Origin: Bradyrhizobium sediminis
GTDB lineage: Bacteria; Pseudomonadota; Alphaproteobacteria; Rhizobiales; Xanthobacteraceae
Length of the DNA stretch: 64,000 nt
Assembly: GCF_018736105.1 (NCBI RefSeq)
Contig: NZ_CP076135.1
Location: forward strand, 1,548,001 to 1,612,000
Direction of reading: 5' to 3'
Shown: positions 55,254-64,000 of the stretch, piece by piece
How positions within the stretch are numbered: position 1 is the first letter of the stretch
Layout: the number at the start of each line of letters is the position of its first letter
The notes under the pieces: model-generated
Told to the model about the DNA's origin: nothing
What the model saw: only the letters and a program-made list of their open reading frames with translations
Databases searched by the model: none
Translations under genes and position numbers: made by a program

Positions 55254-56183
55254 CTACAGCTTCATCTCCCAGGTCTCGCCGACGAGATCGACGCCAAAGC
55301 TGTGGTGCGGCTCTTCCTTGACGCGACGGAAACCCACGGCCTGATAGATGCCGCGCGCGGCGACCAGGACGCTCTGCGTCCACAGCGTCATCTCCTGGTA
55401 GCCCTTCTCGCGCGCCGAGCGGACGCATTGCTCGACGAGCGCGCGGCCGACGCCGAGTCCGCGCGCTTTTTTCTCCACCAGCAATAGCCGCAGCTTGGCG
55501 ACGTCATCGCCGCCGTTCACCAGGAAGACCGAGCCGAGGCGCTCGCCGCTTGCCTCGGCGATCCAGCAATGCTCGCGCGAAGGATCATAGCTCCTGATGA
55601 ACTGCGCACAGATCTCGGCGACCAGGGCCTCGTAACTGATGTCCCAGCCATATTCCTCGGCATAGGCCTGTGCCTGGCTGGAGATCACCCAGCCGATGTC
55701 GCCGGGACGGTGGCTGCGCAGGATGAAGACGGCCGGCTTTTCCGCGGGCCGCTCCAGCGTCTGCTCGATCGTGGTCATCGCGCCCACGATGGCCGCGCGC
55801 TGCGCGGCATCCAGTCCCGCGAGCAGTGCGCCGACCTCCTCGTGCGAGCGGCGTTCGAGTTCGGCTTGCGCGGTGCGGCCCTTGGCGGTGAGCGAGAGCT
55901 CGTTGACGCGGCCGTCGTCCTTTGACGGCTTTCGCGTCACGATCTGGCGGCGCTGCAACGCCTGCAGGGTTCGGCTCAGGAAGCCGGGATCGAGGCCGAG
56001 GTCGCGGGTCAGGTCGGTTGCGGTGCAGGCGGGGCGATGCGCGATCTCGTAGAGGATGCGCGCCTCCTGCAGGGTGAAAGAACTATGCAGCAGCTTCGGC
56101 TCGATGATGCCGAGCTTGCGGGTGTAGAAGCGGCTGAAACCGCGGATCGCGGCGACCTGGCCGTCGAAATCGTCTGGGGACAT
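55254..56183 (-). CDS. MarR-type regulator fused to GNAT acetyltransferase
   Basis: This 309-residue protein joins a winged helix regulator (residues 1-145, FTLQEARILYEIAHRPACTATDLTRDLGLDPGFLSRTLQALQRRQIVTRKPSKDDGRVNELSLT) to a GNAT domain (152-305, with the acetyl-CoA loop ARGLGVGRALVEQC). Such proteins occur widely in Proteobacteria; the acetyltransferase substrate and regulated genes are unknown. A GTG one codon before the ATG is in frame. An AT-rich inverted repeat lies upstream. Confidence 0.92.
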   Translation of the reverse strand: MSPDDFDGQVAAIRGFSRFYTRKLGIIEPKLLHSSFTLQEARILYEIAHRPACTATDLTRDLGLDPGFLSRTLQALQRRQIVTRKPSKDDGRVNELSLTAKGRTAQAELERRSHEEVGALLAGLDAAQRAAIVGAMTTIEQTLERPAEKPAVFILRSHRPGDIGWVISSQAQAYAEEYGWDISYEALVAEICAQFIRSYDPSREHCWIAEASGERLGSVFLVNGGDDVAKLRLLLVEKKARGLGVGRALVEQCVRSAREKGYQEMTLWTQSVLVAARGIYQAVGFRRVKEEPHHSFGVDLVGETWEMKL

Positions 56184-56197
56184 CACACACCTCGATG

Positions 56198-56233
56198 TTT
56201 GCCATTATCAATTAATTATTTGACTTTGGCAAA
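56198..56233 (-). promoter_or_regulatory. Inverted repeat upstream of the MarR-GNAT gene
   Basis: TTTGCCA and TGGCAAA form inverted arms separated by 22 AT-rich bases (ATTATCAATTAATTATTTGAC). The region also contains the likely promoter and could be a MarR-type autoregulatory operator. Confidence 0.5.
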
Positions 56234-56261
56234 TATATTGCGGTGTCAGCCCTGCCAGTTC

Positions 56262-56284
56262 TACTTTGCATGGGGTTGTTTTCG
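56262..56284. repeat. 23-base dispersed repeat, copy 2
   Basis: This segment is identical to 21769-21791 over 23 bases, in the same orientation. It lies downstream of the glycosyltransferase-like gene and upstream of the MarR-GNAT gene. Confidence 0.8.
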
Positions 56285-56320
56285 CGATTTTTGGTCCGGG
56301 CCGTCCCGGGTCCAGGATGT

Positions 56321-56893
56321 TCAGGCGACGACCATGATCCGGCTGCGCAGCTGGGTGCGGGAGGAGCGGCCGAGCTGGCGCAACAGCCGGGCCTCGGAGC
56401 GGCGGGCGTCCGGCGCGTAGCCGCCGAGCCGGTCGTAATGGTCCCGGGCGATCAGCAGCCCCTGTTCCGCCGACGGCCCCGTGATCATCCGGGCCACGAA
56501 TTTGAAGCCGTCGCGCCAGCGGGTGTCGGCATAGGGCGAGCGGGCATAGCGGAAGATCCCGGCGCGGGGACGGCCGCTCGAGGAGACGCCCTGGATGAAC
56601 TGGGTGGTCTCCTCGATCCAGCCTGCGTCCAGCACGGCGCCGGCATGCAGGAACATCAGCCAGGGCGAGCGGGCCTGCCGGGCGCCTGCGGCCAGCGCCG
56701 CCGCGCGCGATCCCTCGAACGCCAGGAAGCGGCAGCCTGCGACGTCGGCCACGCGCTCGATCACGCCGGTGCCGGAACGGTCGACCAGCAGCACCTCGCG
56801 AACGATGCCTGCGGCGGCGCCGGGCACCAGCGCCGCAAGGGTCGCGACGGCCGGCTGTTCGACGCCCTCGGTCGGAATGATCACGCTCAGCAT
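56321..56893 (-). CDS. Glycosyltransferase family 2-like protein
   Basis: This 190-residue protein begins MLSVIIPTEGVEQPAVATLAALV and contains GARQARSPWLMFLHAGAVLDAGWIEE, the sugar-nucleotide-binding pattern of GT-A family 2 enzymes, with DXD reduced to HAGA. A short C-terminal part is basic (RRSEARLLRQLGRSSRTQLRSR). The substrate is unknown. A TTG one codon upstream of the ATG is also in frame. Confidence 0.82.
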   Translation of the reverse strand: MLSVIIPTEGVEQPAVATLAALVPGAAAGIVREVLLVDRSGTGVIERVADVAGCRFLAFEGSRAAALAAGARQARSPWLMFLHAGAVLDAGWIEETTQFIQGVSSSGRPRAGIFRYARSPYADTRWRDGFKFVARMITGPSAEQGLLIARDHYDRLGGYAPDARRSEARLLRQLGRSSRTQLRSRIMVVA

Positions 56894-57066
56894 CAATGAG
56901 GCTTCGCTGGCTCAAAACGGTGAAAAACGCCGGATTGTTAGCACCTTGTCACAATCAAATCAGCATTCGCGGTGCAGTTTTTTGCAGCAGGGCAGGCGGT
57001 TCCGCCATCTGTGGATTTCGCGATTCATGTTCTTGTTTTGTTCTCGATGCGTGTTATGTTCTGGCC

Positions 57067-58230
57067 ATGAGCCGAGCATCCTCACATGCCCTCAAGCACC
57101 CGCCGGTCACGGCGCCCTCCGAGCCGGCGGGTGCACCTTCTCCTTTTCCCGAACTCGCAGTCGCGATCGAACGCGAACGGCGGCGTGGCCGCGGCGCGCA
57201 ATCCAACGCCAGCGGCCGCTTCGAGGCCGAGGCGCGGATAGCCTTCGACGATGGCTGGCAGAGCCTCGACGAATTGCCGCCGTTCAAGACCACCGTCGCG
57301 CTCGATACCGCGCGGAAAGTCATCACCCGCAACGACTCGCCGGATATCGGCTTCGACCGTTCGATCAACCCCTACCGGGGCTGCGAGCATGGCTGCGTCT
57401 ACTGCTTCGCGCGGCCGACCCACGCCTATCTCGGACTGTCGCCGGGGCTCGACTTCGAATCGAAACTGTTCGCCAAGCCCGACGCGCCGCAGCTACTGGA
57501 AAAGGAACTGGCGGCGCCGGACTACGAACCGCGCATGATCGCGATCGGCACCAACACCGATCCCTATCAGCCGATCGAGCGCGAGCGGAAGATCATGCGC
57601 GGCATTCTCGAAGTGCTGGAACGAGCGGGCCACCCGGTCGGCATCGTTACCAAATCGGCGCTGGTGACCCGCGACATCGATATTCTGGCGCGGATGGCGA
57701 AGCGCAACCTCGCCAAGGTCGCATTGTCGGTAACGAGCCTCGATCCCCAGCTCGCGCGCACCATGGAGCCGCGGGCCTCGACGCCGGCAAAGCGGCTGCA
57801 AGCGCTGCGGCAATTGTCGGAGGCGGGAATTCCGACCACGGTGATGGTGGCGCCCGTGATCCCCGCGCTGAACGATTCCGAGATCGAGCGCATTCTCGAT
57901 GCCGCGGCCCATGCCGGCGTCAAGGAAGCGAGCTATATACTGCTGCGGCTGCCGCTCGAGGTGCGCGACCTGTTCCGCGAATGGCTGATGGCGAATTATC
58001 CCGACCGCTACCGCCACGTCTTCACGCTGATCCGCGACATGCGCGGCGGGCGCGACTACGATTCGCAGTGGGGAACGCGGATGAAGGGCACCGGGCCGAT
58101 GGCCTGGATGATCGGACGCCGGTTCGAGATCGCCTGCGAGAAGCTCGGGCTCAACAAGCGGCGCTCGAAACTGACATCAGATCATTTCGCGCGACCGAAG
58201 AGCAGCGGGCAGCAGCTGAGTTTGTTCTAG
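57067..58230 (+). CDS. PA0069-family radical SAM protein
   Basis: This 387-residue radical SAM protein carries the cluster motif C-x3-C-x2-C at Cys106, Cys110 and Cys113 (RGCEHGCVYC), with GTNTDPYQPIERE, a radical SAM beta strand. It belongs to the Rv2578c/PA0069 group related to spore photoproduct lyase-like enzymes. Its reaction is unknown. A C-terminal KRRSKLTSDHFARPKSSGQQLSLF tail is typical of the group. Confidence 0.9.
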   Translation: MSRASSHALKHPPVTAPSEPAGAPSPFPELAVAIERERRRGRGAQSNASGRFEAEARIAFDDGWQSLDELPPFKTTVALDTARKVITRNDSPDIGFDRSINPYRGCEHGCVYCFARPTHAYLGLSPGLDFESKLFAKPDAPQLLEKELAAPDYEPRMIAIGTNTDPYQPIERERKIMRGILEVLERAGHPVGIVTKSALVTRDIDILARMAKRNLAKVALSVTSLDPQLARTMEPRASTPAKRLQALRQLSEAGIPTTVMVAPVIPALNDSEIERILDAAAHAGVKEASYILLRLPLEVRDLFREWLMANYPDRYRHVFTLIRDMRGGRDYDSQWGTRMKGTGPMAWMIGRRFEIACEKLGLNKRRSKLTSDHFARPKSSGQQLSLF

Positions 58231-58234
58231 CAGC

Positions 58235-58380
58235 CGTCATTGCGAGCCAACGGGTCGCGCGAATGCGCGCCCGATGACAGGCTCCGCGAAGCAATCCATC
58301 GCTTGCCAGGCAAAGATGGATTGCTTCGTCGCGTTGCTCCCTTGCGCAAACGGTTCGCGTTTGTCGCAGGCAATGACGGA
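58235..58380. repeat. Palindromic intergenic repeat after the radical SAM gene
   Basis: GTCATTGCGAGCCAACGGGTC at the left is mirrored by CAGGCAATGACGG at the right. The centre contains AAGCAATCCATC and GATGGATTGCTT as inverted arms. It is the complete form of the short element near 23504. Confidence 0.8.
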
Positions 58381-58392
58381 GAAGGAAGTGGC

Positions 58393-58848
58393 ATGAATAC
58401 GAAACTACCGGCCCCGATCCCGCGGCTGACCATGATCACGCTCGGCGTCAGCAATATGCGCGCCAGCATCGCGTTTTACGAAGCGCTCGGCTTCACGCGA
58501 AAGCTTGCCGCGTCAGGCGAAGCCGTCGCGTTCTTCGAGACCGGCGGCACGGCGCTCGGGCTGTTTCCGTGGGATCTGCTGGCGCAGGACGTCACGCTGC
58601 CGCAGGACCCGCGGCCGCGAGGGTTTCGCGGCATGACGCTGGCCTGGAATTGCAGTACGGCCGAGGAGGTCGACGCCGTGCTGGATTTCGCCATCTCAAA
58701 GGGTGCTTCGCTGTTGAAACCGGCGCACGCGACCGATTACGGCGGTTATTCCGGATATTTTTCCGATCCCGACAATCATCCCTGGGAAGTGGTGGTCGCG
58801 CCCGGCATCGAGGTCGGTGACGACCGGCGGGTCCATTTGCCGGATTAG
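58393..58848 (+). CDS. VOC family protein (glyoxalase/bleomycin-resistance fold)
   Basis: This 151-residue protein carries the vicinal-oxygen-chelate fold (RLTMITLGVSNMRASIAFYEALGF, then GGYSGYFSDPDNHPWEVVVAPGIE). The family includes glyoxalases, fosfomycin resistance enzymes and dioxygenases; no specific activity is indicated. The metal-ligand glutamate appears in WEVV. Confidence 0.87.
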   Translation: MNTKLPAPIPRLTMITLGVSNMRASIAFYEALGFTRKLAASGEAVAFFETGGTALGLFPWDLLAQDVTLPQDPRPRGFRGMTLAWNCSTAEEVDAVLDFAISKGASLLKPAHATDYGGYSGYFSDPDNHPWEVVVAPGIEVGDDRRVHLPD

Positions 58849-58983
58849 CCTTTTGGTTTGACGCGTTTTCCTTGCGCGAACCGGCGCCCACGCCTGAAAA
58901 CGTCATGGCGCCGCGACTGAATAGCGGGAATTTCCCGGAGTTCCCGGTTGCGTCGTCGGGCTCGCTGTGGCCACGATCCCGGC

Positions 58984-59727
58984 ATGAGTCGCGACAAATC
59001 CGGGAAAGACGAGGCCAAGCCGCCGAAGGGCGCGATTGCCGTAGCGCCGCCGAGCTTTCGGCGCGAGCGCGCGCTGATCAAGCGTGGCATCTGGCCAATC
59101 GCCGGCTGCGACGAGGCCGGGCGCGGCCCGCTGGCGGGCCCGGTGGTGGCCGCCGCCGTGGTGCTCGACCCGAAGCGGATCCCCAAGGGCATCGACGATT
59201 CAAAGCGGCTGACGGCGGAACGCCGCGAGGAACTGTTCGAGCAGATTTGCGCCACCGCGTCGATTGCGGTCGCGTTCGGTTCGCCGGCGCGGATCGATCG
59301 CGACAATATCCTGCGCGCCTCGCTGTGGGCGCTCGAACGTGCGGTGCAGGCGTTGCCGGAGATGCCGCAGCATGTGTTCGTCGACGGCCGCGACCGGCTC
59401 GACGTCGCCTGCGAATGCTCCGCCGTGATCGGCGGCGACGGGCTGGTGCTGTCGATCGCGGCGGCGTCGATCGTTGCCAAAGTGACGCGCGACCGCCTGA
59501 TGTGCGCGCTGGCGCAGGATTGCCCGGGCTACGGTTTCGAATCCCACAAGGGCTATGCCGTGCCCGAGCATCTCGAAGCGCTGGACCGGCTCGGGCCGAG
59601 CGTCCATCACCGCCGCTTCTTCGCCCCGGTCGTGGCCGCGCGGGAAAAACATCACCCCTCGACCGTCGAGCGCGATCTCTTTACGAGGGAAACGCCTGCA
59701 GGTGCCGAGGTTGCGGCCGCCATCTAG
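58984..59727 (+). CDS. rnhB: Ribonuclease HII
   Basis: This 247-residue enzyme cleaves RNA in RNA-DNA hybrids. The first catalytic motif [14 protein letters not shown] (Asp43 and Glu44) is followed by [22 protein letters not shown] and [15 protein letters not shown]. The start giving [10 protein letters not shown] is preferred to a longer frame without a family match. It precedes the membrane glycosyltransferase gene. Confidence 0.96.
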   Translation: MSRDKSGKDEAKPPKGAIAVAPPSFRRERALIKRGIWPIAGCDEAGRGPLAGPVVAAAVVLDPKRIPKGIDDSKRLTAERREELFEQICATASIAVAFGSPARIDRDNILRASLWALERAVQALPEMPQHVFVDGRDRLDVACECSAVIGGDGLVLSIAAASIVAKVTRDRLMCALAQDCPGYGFESHKGYAVPEHLEALDRLGPSVHHRRFFAPVVAAREKHHPSTVERDLFTRETPAGAEVAAAI

Positions 59728-59810
59728 CGCCAGTTGCGTCAGCGGCTGACGCGCTCTATCAAACGTTCGAGATCGAATGGGGCCGGCTGGTCGGGCATTT
59801 CGGACGTTTC

Positions 59811-61319
59811 ATGCGTTTCACCTCCCTGATTGTCGAACTGATCCGCGCCCGGCCGCGGCTGGTGGTGTGGCTCGTGGTGCTGCTGCAGGCGGCGTTGTGG
59901 CTGATCCTGCCGCTGCTGTTGTATCGCAGCCCGCCCGGCGATCTCGCGACGATGCTGGCCTTCGGCCGGGAATATCAGGTCGGCACCGATCTCGGTCCGC
60001 CGCTGGCGTTCTGGCTCGCCGATATCGCGTTCCGCGCCGCCGGCAACCACATGTTCGGCGTCTATCTGCTGGCGCAGCTCTGCGCGGTCGCGACCTTCTG
60101 GACACTATTCTTGCTGGCGCGCGCCATTGTCGGCGGACAACAGGCCGTGCTCGCGATTTTGCTGACGCTGACGGTCACGGCCTTCAGTTCGCCCGGCGCC
60201 GAGTTCGGTCCCCTGGTGCTGGCGCGCCCGCTCTGGGCGTTGCTGCTGCTGCACTCCTGGCAGTTGATCGGCCAGAACCGGCGCAACGCGTGGTTCGCGT
60301 GGTCGATCGAGGCAGGCCTCCTGCTGCTGACGACCTCCGCCGCAATCGGCCTGCTTCTGCTGATCGCCGGCTTTGCGCTCGCCACCGTCCGCGGGCGGCG
60401 CATGCTGATGTCGTTCGATCCGCTGTTCGCGCTGTTGGTGATCGTCGTGCTGGCGCTGCCCTGGCTGGTCTGGCTGATCCGCGCCGACATGCTGGCATTG
60501 CCGCCATGGCCGGCGGTTGCCGATCTCAGCGGCAGGGCGCTGCACTGGGGCAAATTGCTCGGCGGCCTGCTGCTGGCGATTTCGGGGATCCTGGTCCTGG
60601 TGGTGCTCAATTCCGGCTGGTTCAACCGCAACCCGGAAGAGACGCCGATCATCTACCGGCCGCCGGTCGATCCGCTGGCGCGCAATTTCGTTTACTTCTT
60701 CGCCATCGCGCCCGCGCTGGCGGGAAGCCTGATCTCCGGCCTGTTCAATCTCGACGGCGTCGTGGGCGGGGCGGGCGTCGCGCTGATGATGTCGGGACTG
60801 GCCGTGATCGTCGCGACCGGCGATCTGGTCCATCTGCGGCGTCAGCGCGTCCTGCGCACGGTCTGGGCGCTCGCCGTCCTCGCGCCTGCGTTCGCGGCAA
60901 CCGCGACCACGCTGTTTCTGCCCTGGACCGGCGGCACCGAAGTGGCGACCTCGCTGCCTGCGCGCGCGATCGCGCATTTTTTCGGCGACAGTTTCGAGCG
61001 GCGCACCAACCAGCGGCTGCGCGCGGTGGCCGGCGATCCGCAGCTGGCGGCGCTGATTTCGCTGGATACCGGGCGTCCGCATCTGCTGCTCGATGCCGCG
61101 CCGCAACGGACGCCGTGGCTGACACCGGCGAAATTCAACGAAACCGGCGGCGTCGTGGTGTGGCGCGCGTCCGATACATCAGGCACGCCGCCCGCCGATA
61201 TCGCGCAACGCTTTCCCGGTCTGGTGCCGGAAGTGCCGCGGGCGTTCGAATGGCTGGTGACCGGACGGCAGCCGCTGCTGCGGATCGGCTGGGCTATCGT
61301 GCGGCCGAAGGGGCCGTAA
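59811..61319 (+). CDS. Membrane glycosyltransferase, ArnT/GT39-like
   Basis: This 502-residue protein has about nine to eleven membrane helices and the early periplasmic motif DLGPPLAFWLADIAFRAAGNHMFGVYLLAQ typical of family-39/ArnT-like polyprenyl-phosphate-sugar transferases. The C-terminal region is a soluble periplasmic domain. It likely transfers a sugar to a lipid or cell-envelope component; the acceptor is unknown. The start giving MRFTSLIVELI comes after the long upstream frame. Confidence 0.83.
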   Translation: MRFTSLIVELIRARPRLVVWLVVLLQAALWLILPLLLYRSPPGDLATMLAFGREYQVGTDLGPPLAFWLADIAFRAAGNHMFGVYLLAQLCAVATFWTLFLLARAIVGGQQAVLAILLTLTVTAFSSPGAEFGPLVLARPLWALLLLHSWQLIGQNRRNAWFAWSIEAGLLLLTTSAAIGLLLLIAGFALATVRGRRMLMSFDPLFALLVIVVLALPWLVWLIRADMLALPPWPAVADLSGRALHWGKLLGGLLLAISGILVLVVLNSGWFNRNPEETPIIYRPPVDPLARNFVYFFAIAPALAGSLISGLFNLDGVVGGAGVALMMSGLAVIVATGDLVHLRRQRVLRTVWALAVLAPAFAATATTLFLPWTGGTEVATSLPARAIAHFFGDSFERRTNQRLRAVAGDPQLAALISLDTGRPHLLLDAAPQRTPWLTPAKFNETGGVVVWRASDTSGTPPADIAQRFPGLVPEVPRAFEWLVTGRQPLLRIGWAIVRPKGP

Positions 61320-61320
61320 G

Positions 61321-61505
61321 CACTCTATTCCTCATGGTGAGGAGGCGCGCTTGCGCCGTCTCGAACCCTCATGGTGAGGAGCGCGTCTTCCCGGCAGCGC
61401 GCTTGCGCGGTCCGGCGCGCGTCTCCGGACGATGCTTCGCATCGCCGGGCGAACCATGAGAGCCCGGATATCTCATCCTCCGAGAGGCACGCTCGCGCGT
61501 GCTCC
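61321..61505. repeat. Palindromic repeat after the membrane glycosyltransferase
   Basis: CTCATGGTGAGGAGGCGCGC occurs at about 61331-61350 and CTCATGGTGAGGAGCGCGTC again at about 61368-61387, with GC-rich hairpins (GCGCGCTTGCGCGG, CGATGCTTCGCATCG) in the middle and CATCCTCC..AGGATGAGG at the right. It shares the AGGATGAGG and GTCTCGAA words with the dispersed repeat at 5541 and 51957. Confidence 0.75.
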
Positions 61506-61506
61506 T

Positions 61507-62352
61507 TCAGGATGAGGCCTGTGCCTGCTCCAGCGCCTTGGCGATTGCCCGCAGATCCTGCCACGCCATCCGCTTGTAGGACGGCGAGCGCAACAGATAG
61601 GCCGGATGGAAGGTGGCGAGCGCGCGGATCGTCCGCGTGCCGGTGTCGTAGTCGAACCAGCGCCCGCGGGTCTTCATGATGCCCTCGCGCGTCGACAGCA
61701 GGGTCTGGGTCGAGGGGTTGCCGAGCGTCACCAGCACGTCCGGGTTCACCAGTTCAATTTGCCGCTGGATGAAGGGCAGGCAGATCTGGGTTTCCTGCGG
61801 CGTCGGTGTGCGGTTGCCGGGCGGCCGCCAAGGAATGACGTTGGCGATGTAGACGCTGGAGCGGTCGAGCCCGATCGCCGCCATCATGCGGTCGAGCAAC
61901 TTGCCGGAACGGCCGACGAACGGCAGGCCCTCGATGTCTTCCTCGCGCCCGGGAGCCTCGCCGACGAACATGACGCGCGCCTGCGGATTGCCGTCGGCGA
62001 ATACCAGGCGGGTGGCGGTCGACTTCAGCGCGCAGCCGTCGAACGTCTCCATCAGCGTCCGCAGCGCCTCGAGCGAGGGCGCGGTGCGCGCCGCTTCCCG
62101 GGCCGACTGGATAGCGGCCTCCGGCGCGGCCGGCGCCTCGGCGCGCGCGGCCGGGATCGCCGGAGCGGCGGGAATTGTCCTGACGGGCCGGGCCGGCGCC
62201 GCCTCGCGGGGGGCCGGCATGATGTCGGGATCGGACAGCCGGTTGACCGGCTCGTCGGTCAGCGCACAGTCGACCCCGGCCTCCAGATAAAAGGCCAGCA
62301 ATTGCTGGACGGTAGGTGCGTTCTCGGGCGTCATGGCGGGGGTCTGCGGCAT
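61507..62352 (-). CDS. Uracil-DNA glycosylase, family 4-like
   Basis: This 281-residue enzyme removes uracil from DNA. The active-site motif GEAPGREEDIEGLPFVGRSGKLLDRM and the C-terminal HPAYLLRSP loop identify the UDG family 4/5 fold. Of the cysteines that bind the iron-sulfur cluster in family 4, only one is clear near the start of the domain (DGCALK instead of CxxC), and one follows in QICLPF. The N-terminal 100 residues are a low-complexity, alanine/proline-rich extension. The start giving MPQTPAM is preferred; MTPENAP is also possible. Confidence 0.9.
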   Translation of the reverse strand: MPQTPAMTPENAPTVQQLLAFYLEAGVDCALTDEPVNRLSDPDIMPAPREAAPARPVRTIPAAPAIPAARAEAPAAPEAAIQSAREAARTAPSLEALRTLMETFDGCALKSTATRLVFADGNPQARVMFVGEAPGREEDIEGLPFVGRSGKLLDRMMAAIGLDRSSVYIANVIPWRPPGNRTPTPQETQICLPFIQRQIELVNPDVLVTLGNPSTQTLLSTREGIMKTRGRWFDYDTGTRTIRALATFHPAYLLRSPSYKRMAWQDLRAIAKALEQAQASS

Positions 62353-62471
62353 CTCGCGCAATCTAGGCCGCCTTGCGCCGTTGTGAAACGCATTTCGGCA
62401 GTTGTTCTCAGGACAAAAATCGGAAACAACGGGGGCAATTAGAGGCGTTCTCAACCGGCCGGGACCAGATC

Positions 62472-64000
62472 ATGAGCAGCGAAGAATTACCCCCGCGCGA
62501 ATCCATGGACTTCGACGTCGTGATCGTCGGCGCCGGGCCGTCCGGCCTGGCGGCCGCGATCCGGTTGAAGCAACTCAACGCCGATCTCAGCATCGTCGTG
62601 GTGGAGAAGGGCTCCGAGGTCGGCGCGCATATCCTGTCCGGCGCGGTGATCGATCCGGTGTCGCTCGACAAACTGGTTCCGGACTGGCGCGAGGACGCCG
62701 ATTGCCCGCTGAAGACGCAGGTCAAGACCGACAAGTTCTACTGGATGACCGCGGGATCGGCGATCCCGCTGCCGGCGATCGCGATGCCGCCGCTGATGAA
62801 CAATCATCATTGCTATATCGGCTCGCTCGGCAATGTCTGCCGCTGGCTGGCGCGAAAGGCCGAGGCGCTCGGCGTCGAGATCTATCCGGGGTTCGCTGCG
62901 ACTGAGGTGCTGTACGACGACAAGGGCGCGGTGCGCGGCATCGCCACCGGCGACATGGGCATCGCCAAGGACGGCACCCACAAGGACTCGTTTACCCGCG
63001 GCATGGAACTGCTCGGCAAATACACGCTGTTCGCCGAAGGCGCCCGCGGCAGCCTGACCAAGCAGCTGATCGCGAAATTCTCGCTGGACGCGGGCAGCGA
63101 GCCGCCGAAATTCGGCATCGGCCTCAAGGAAGTCTGGCAGATCGACCCCACCAAACACCAGAAGGGCCTGATCCAGCATTCGTTCGGCTGGCCGCTCAAC
63201 AATTCGACCGGCGGCGGCTCGTTCCTCTATCACTACGACGACAATCTGGTGGCGGTCGGATTCGTGCTGCATCTCAATTACGACGATCCTTATCTGTCGC
63301 CGTTCGACGAATTCCAGCGCTTCAAGACCCACCCGGCGATCCGAAACCTGTTCGAAGGCGGCAAGCGGCTCGCCTACGGCGCGCGCGCCATCACCGAGGG
63401 CGGCTATCAGTCGGTGCCGCGGCTTTGCTTCGCCGGCGGCGCGCTGATCGGCTGCGCGGCGGGTTTCGTCAACGTGCCGCGCATCAAGGGCGTGCACAAT
63501 GCGATGGGCAGCGGCATGCTGGCGGCCGAGCACGTCATCGCAGCACTCGGCGCCGGCCGCGCCAACGACGAACTGGTCGAATACGAAAACGCCTGGCGCG
63601 GGTCGGCGGTCGGCAAGGATCTGTACCGGGTCCGCAACGTCAAGCCGCTGTGGTCGAAGTTCGGCACCGTGATCGGCGTCGCCCTCGGCGGCATCGACAT
63701 GTGGTGCAACACGCTCGGCTTCTCGCTGTTCGGAACCCAGTCGCACGCCAAGCCCGACCGCAAGACGCTCGACCCGGCGAAGGCGCATGCGCCGATCGCG
63801 TACCCGAAGCCGGATGGCAAGATATCGTTCGACAAGCTTTCGTCAGTGTTCCTGTCCAATACCAACCACGAAGAGGACCAGCCGGTTCACCTCAAGGTCG
63901 CCGACATGAACCTGCAGAAGACGTCCGAGCACGATGTCTATGCCGGTCCGTCCAACCGCTATTGCCCGGCGGGCGTCTATGAATGGGTCGAGGAAGCGTC
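62472..64000 (+). CDS. Electron transfer flavoprotein-ubiquinone oxidoreductase (partial)
   Basis: This is the N-terminal 509 residues of ETF-QO, which passes electrons from ETF to ubiquinone in fatty acid and amino acid oxidation. GAGPSG at 20-25 binds FAD. FAEGARGSLTKQLI, YQSVPRLCFAGGALIGCAAGFVNVPRIKGVHNAMGSGMLAAEHV and GVALGGIDMW are family blocks. The [4Fe-4S] ligand region is just beginning at RYCPAGVYEW when the window ends. The start gives MSSEELPPRES. Confidence 0.96.
   Translation, partial: MSSEELPPRESMDFDVVIVGAGPSGLAAAIRLKQLNADLSIVVVEKGSEVGAHILSGAVIDPVSLDKLVPDWREDADCPLKTQVKTDKFYWMTAGSAIPLPAIAMPPLMNNHHCYIGSLGNVCRWLARKAEALGVEIYPGFAATEVLYDDKGAVRGIATGDMGIAKDGTHKDSFTRGMELLGKYTLFAEGARGSLTKQLIAKFSLDAGSEPPKFGIGLKEVWQIDPTKHQKGLIQHSFGWPLNNSTGGGSFLYHYDDNLVAVGFVLHLNYDDPYLSPFDEFQRFKTHPAIRNLFEGGKRLAYGARAITEGGYQSVPRLCFAGGALIGCAAGFVNVPRIKGVHNAMGSGMLAAEHVIAALGAGRANDELVEYENAWRGSAVGKDLYRVRNVKPLWSKFGTVIGVALGGIDMWCNTLGFSLFGTQSHAKPDRKTLDPAKAHAPIAYPKPDGKISFDKLSSVFLSNTNHEEDQPVHLKVADMNLQKTSEHDVYAGPSNRYCPAGVYEWVEEA

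Overview
This window is a high-GC alphaproteobacterial chromosome segment, most like Bradyrhizobium or a close Nitrobacteraceae relative. The evidence is the fused cytochrome b/c1 gene (fbcH) behind a Rieske gene, the fused trpE(G) with a short WW leader peptide, a CcrM-type GANTC methyltransferase, the conserved run smc - dsbA-like - DUF721 - mutY, and many intergenic palindromic repeats of the kind common in Bradyrhizobium. No rRNA, tRNA, CRISPR array, integrase or transposase was recognised. Names rest on reading motifs by eye, without database searches.

Layout. 1-5.5 kb: nitrate assimilation. Nitrite reductase nirB (cut by the left edge) diverges from a nitrate transporter gene, which is followed by a PP2C phosphatase/Ser-Thr kinase fusion. 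A near-perfect sigma-54 promoter precedes the transporter. 5.5-8.7 kb: a TonB-dependent receptor and a DUF2946 protein behind a perfect Zur-type palindrome, so probably zinc uptake. 8.8-15.6 kb: a MoxR ATPase / DUF58 / DUF4159-BatA / membrane GATase-like operon. 15.9-19.5 kb: DUF1285, NUDIX, DUF6111, CCA-adding enzyme and a TauE exporter, in tightly overlapping genes. 19.7-21.5 kb: a caspase-like secreted protein that may be an accessory insertion. 21.8-24.7 kb: HAD phosphatase, hemF, queE and trmL.

25-34 kb: Rieske and cytochrome b/c1, a dienelactone hydrolase, an extradiol dioxygenase, an attenuated trpE(G), apt, and two related MinD/ParA-like ATPases without a ParB. 34-45 kb: HtpX-like protease, LemA, a COG4315-type secreted protein, Rsm22, Smc, DsbA-like, DUF721, MutY and DUF1905. 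45-50 kb: a small catabolic or detoxification neighbourhood with a thioesterase, FAD monooxygenase, two GSTs, LysR and SnoaL-like proteins. 50-52 kb: a PAS sensor overlapping a chemoreceptor gene. 52-64 kb: CcrM, a YpfJ-type metalloprotease, MoaB, a MarR-GNAT fusion, a glycosyltransferase-like protein, a PA0069-type radical SAM protein, a VOC protein, RNase HII, a family-39-like membrane glycosyltransferase, a uracil-DNA glycosylase and ETF-ubiquinone oxidoreductase (cut by the right edge).

Most of the window is ordinary core genome. The points that most deserve checking are regulatory or structural: the Zur box, the sigma-54 promoter, the possibly leaderless trpL attenuator, GANTC sites in front of ccrM, a repeat family that supplies the stop codon of two different genes, the orphan ATPase pair, and in-frame tandem repeats in MutY and HtpX.
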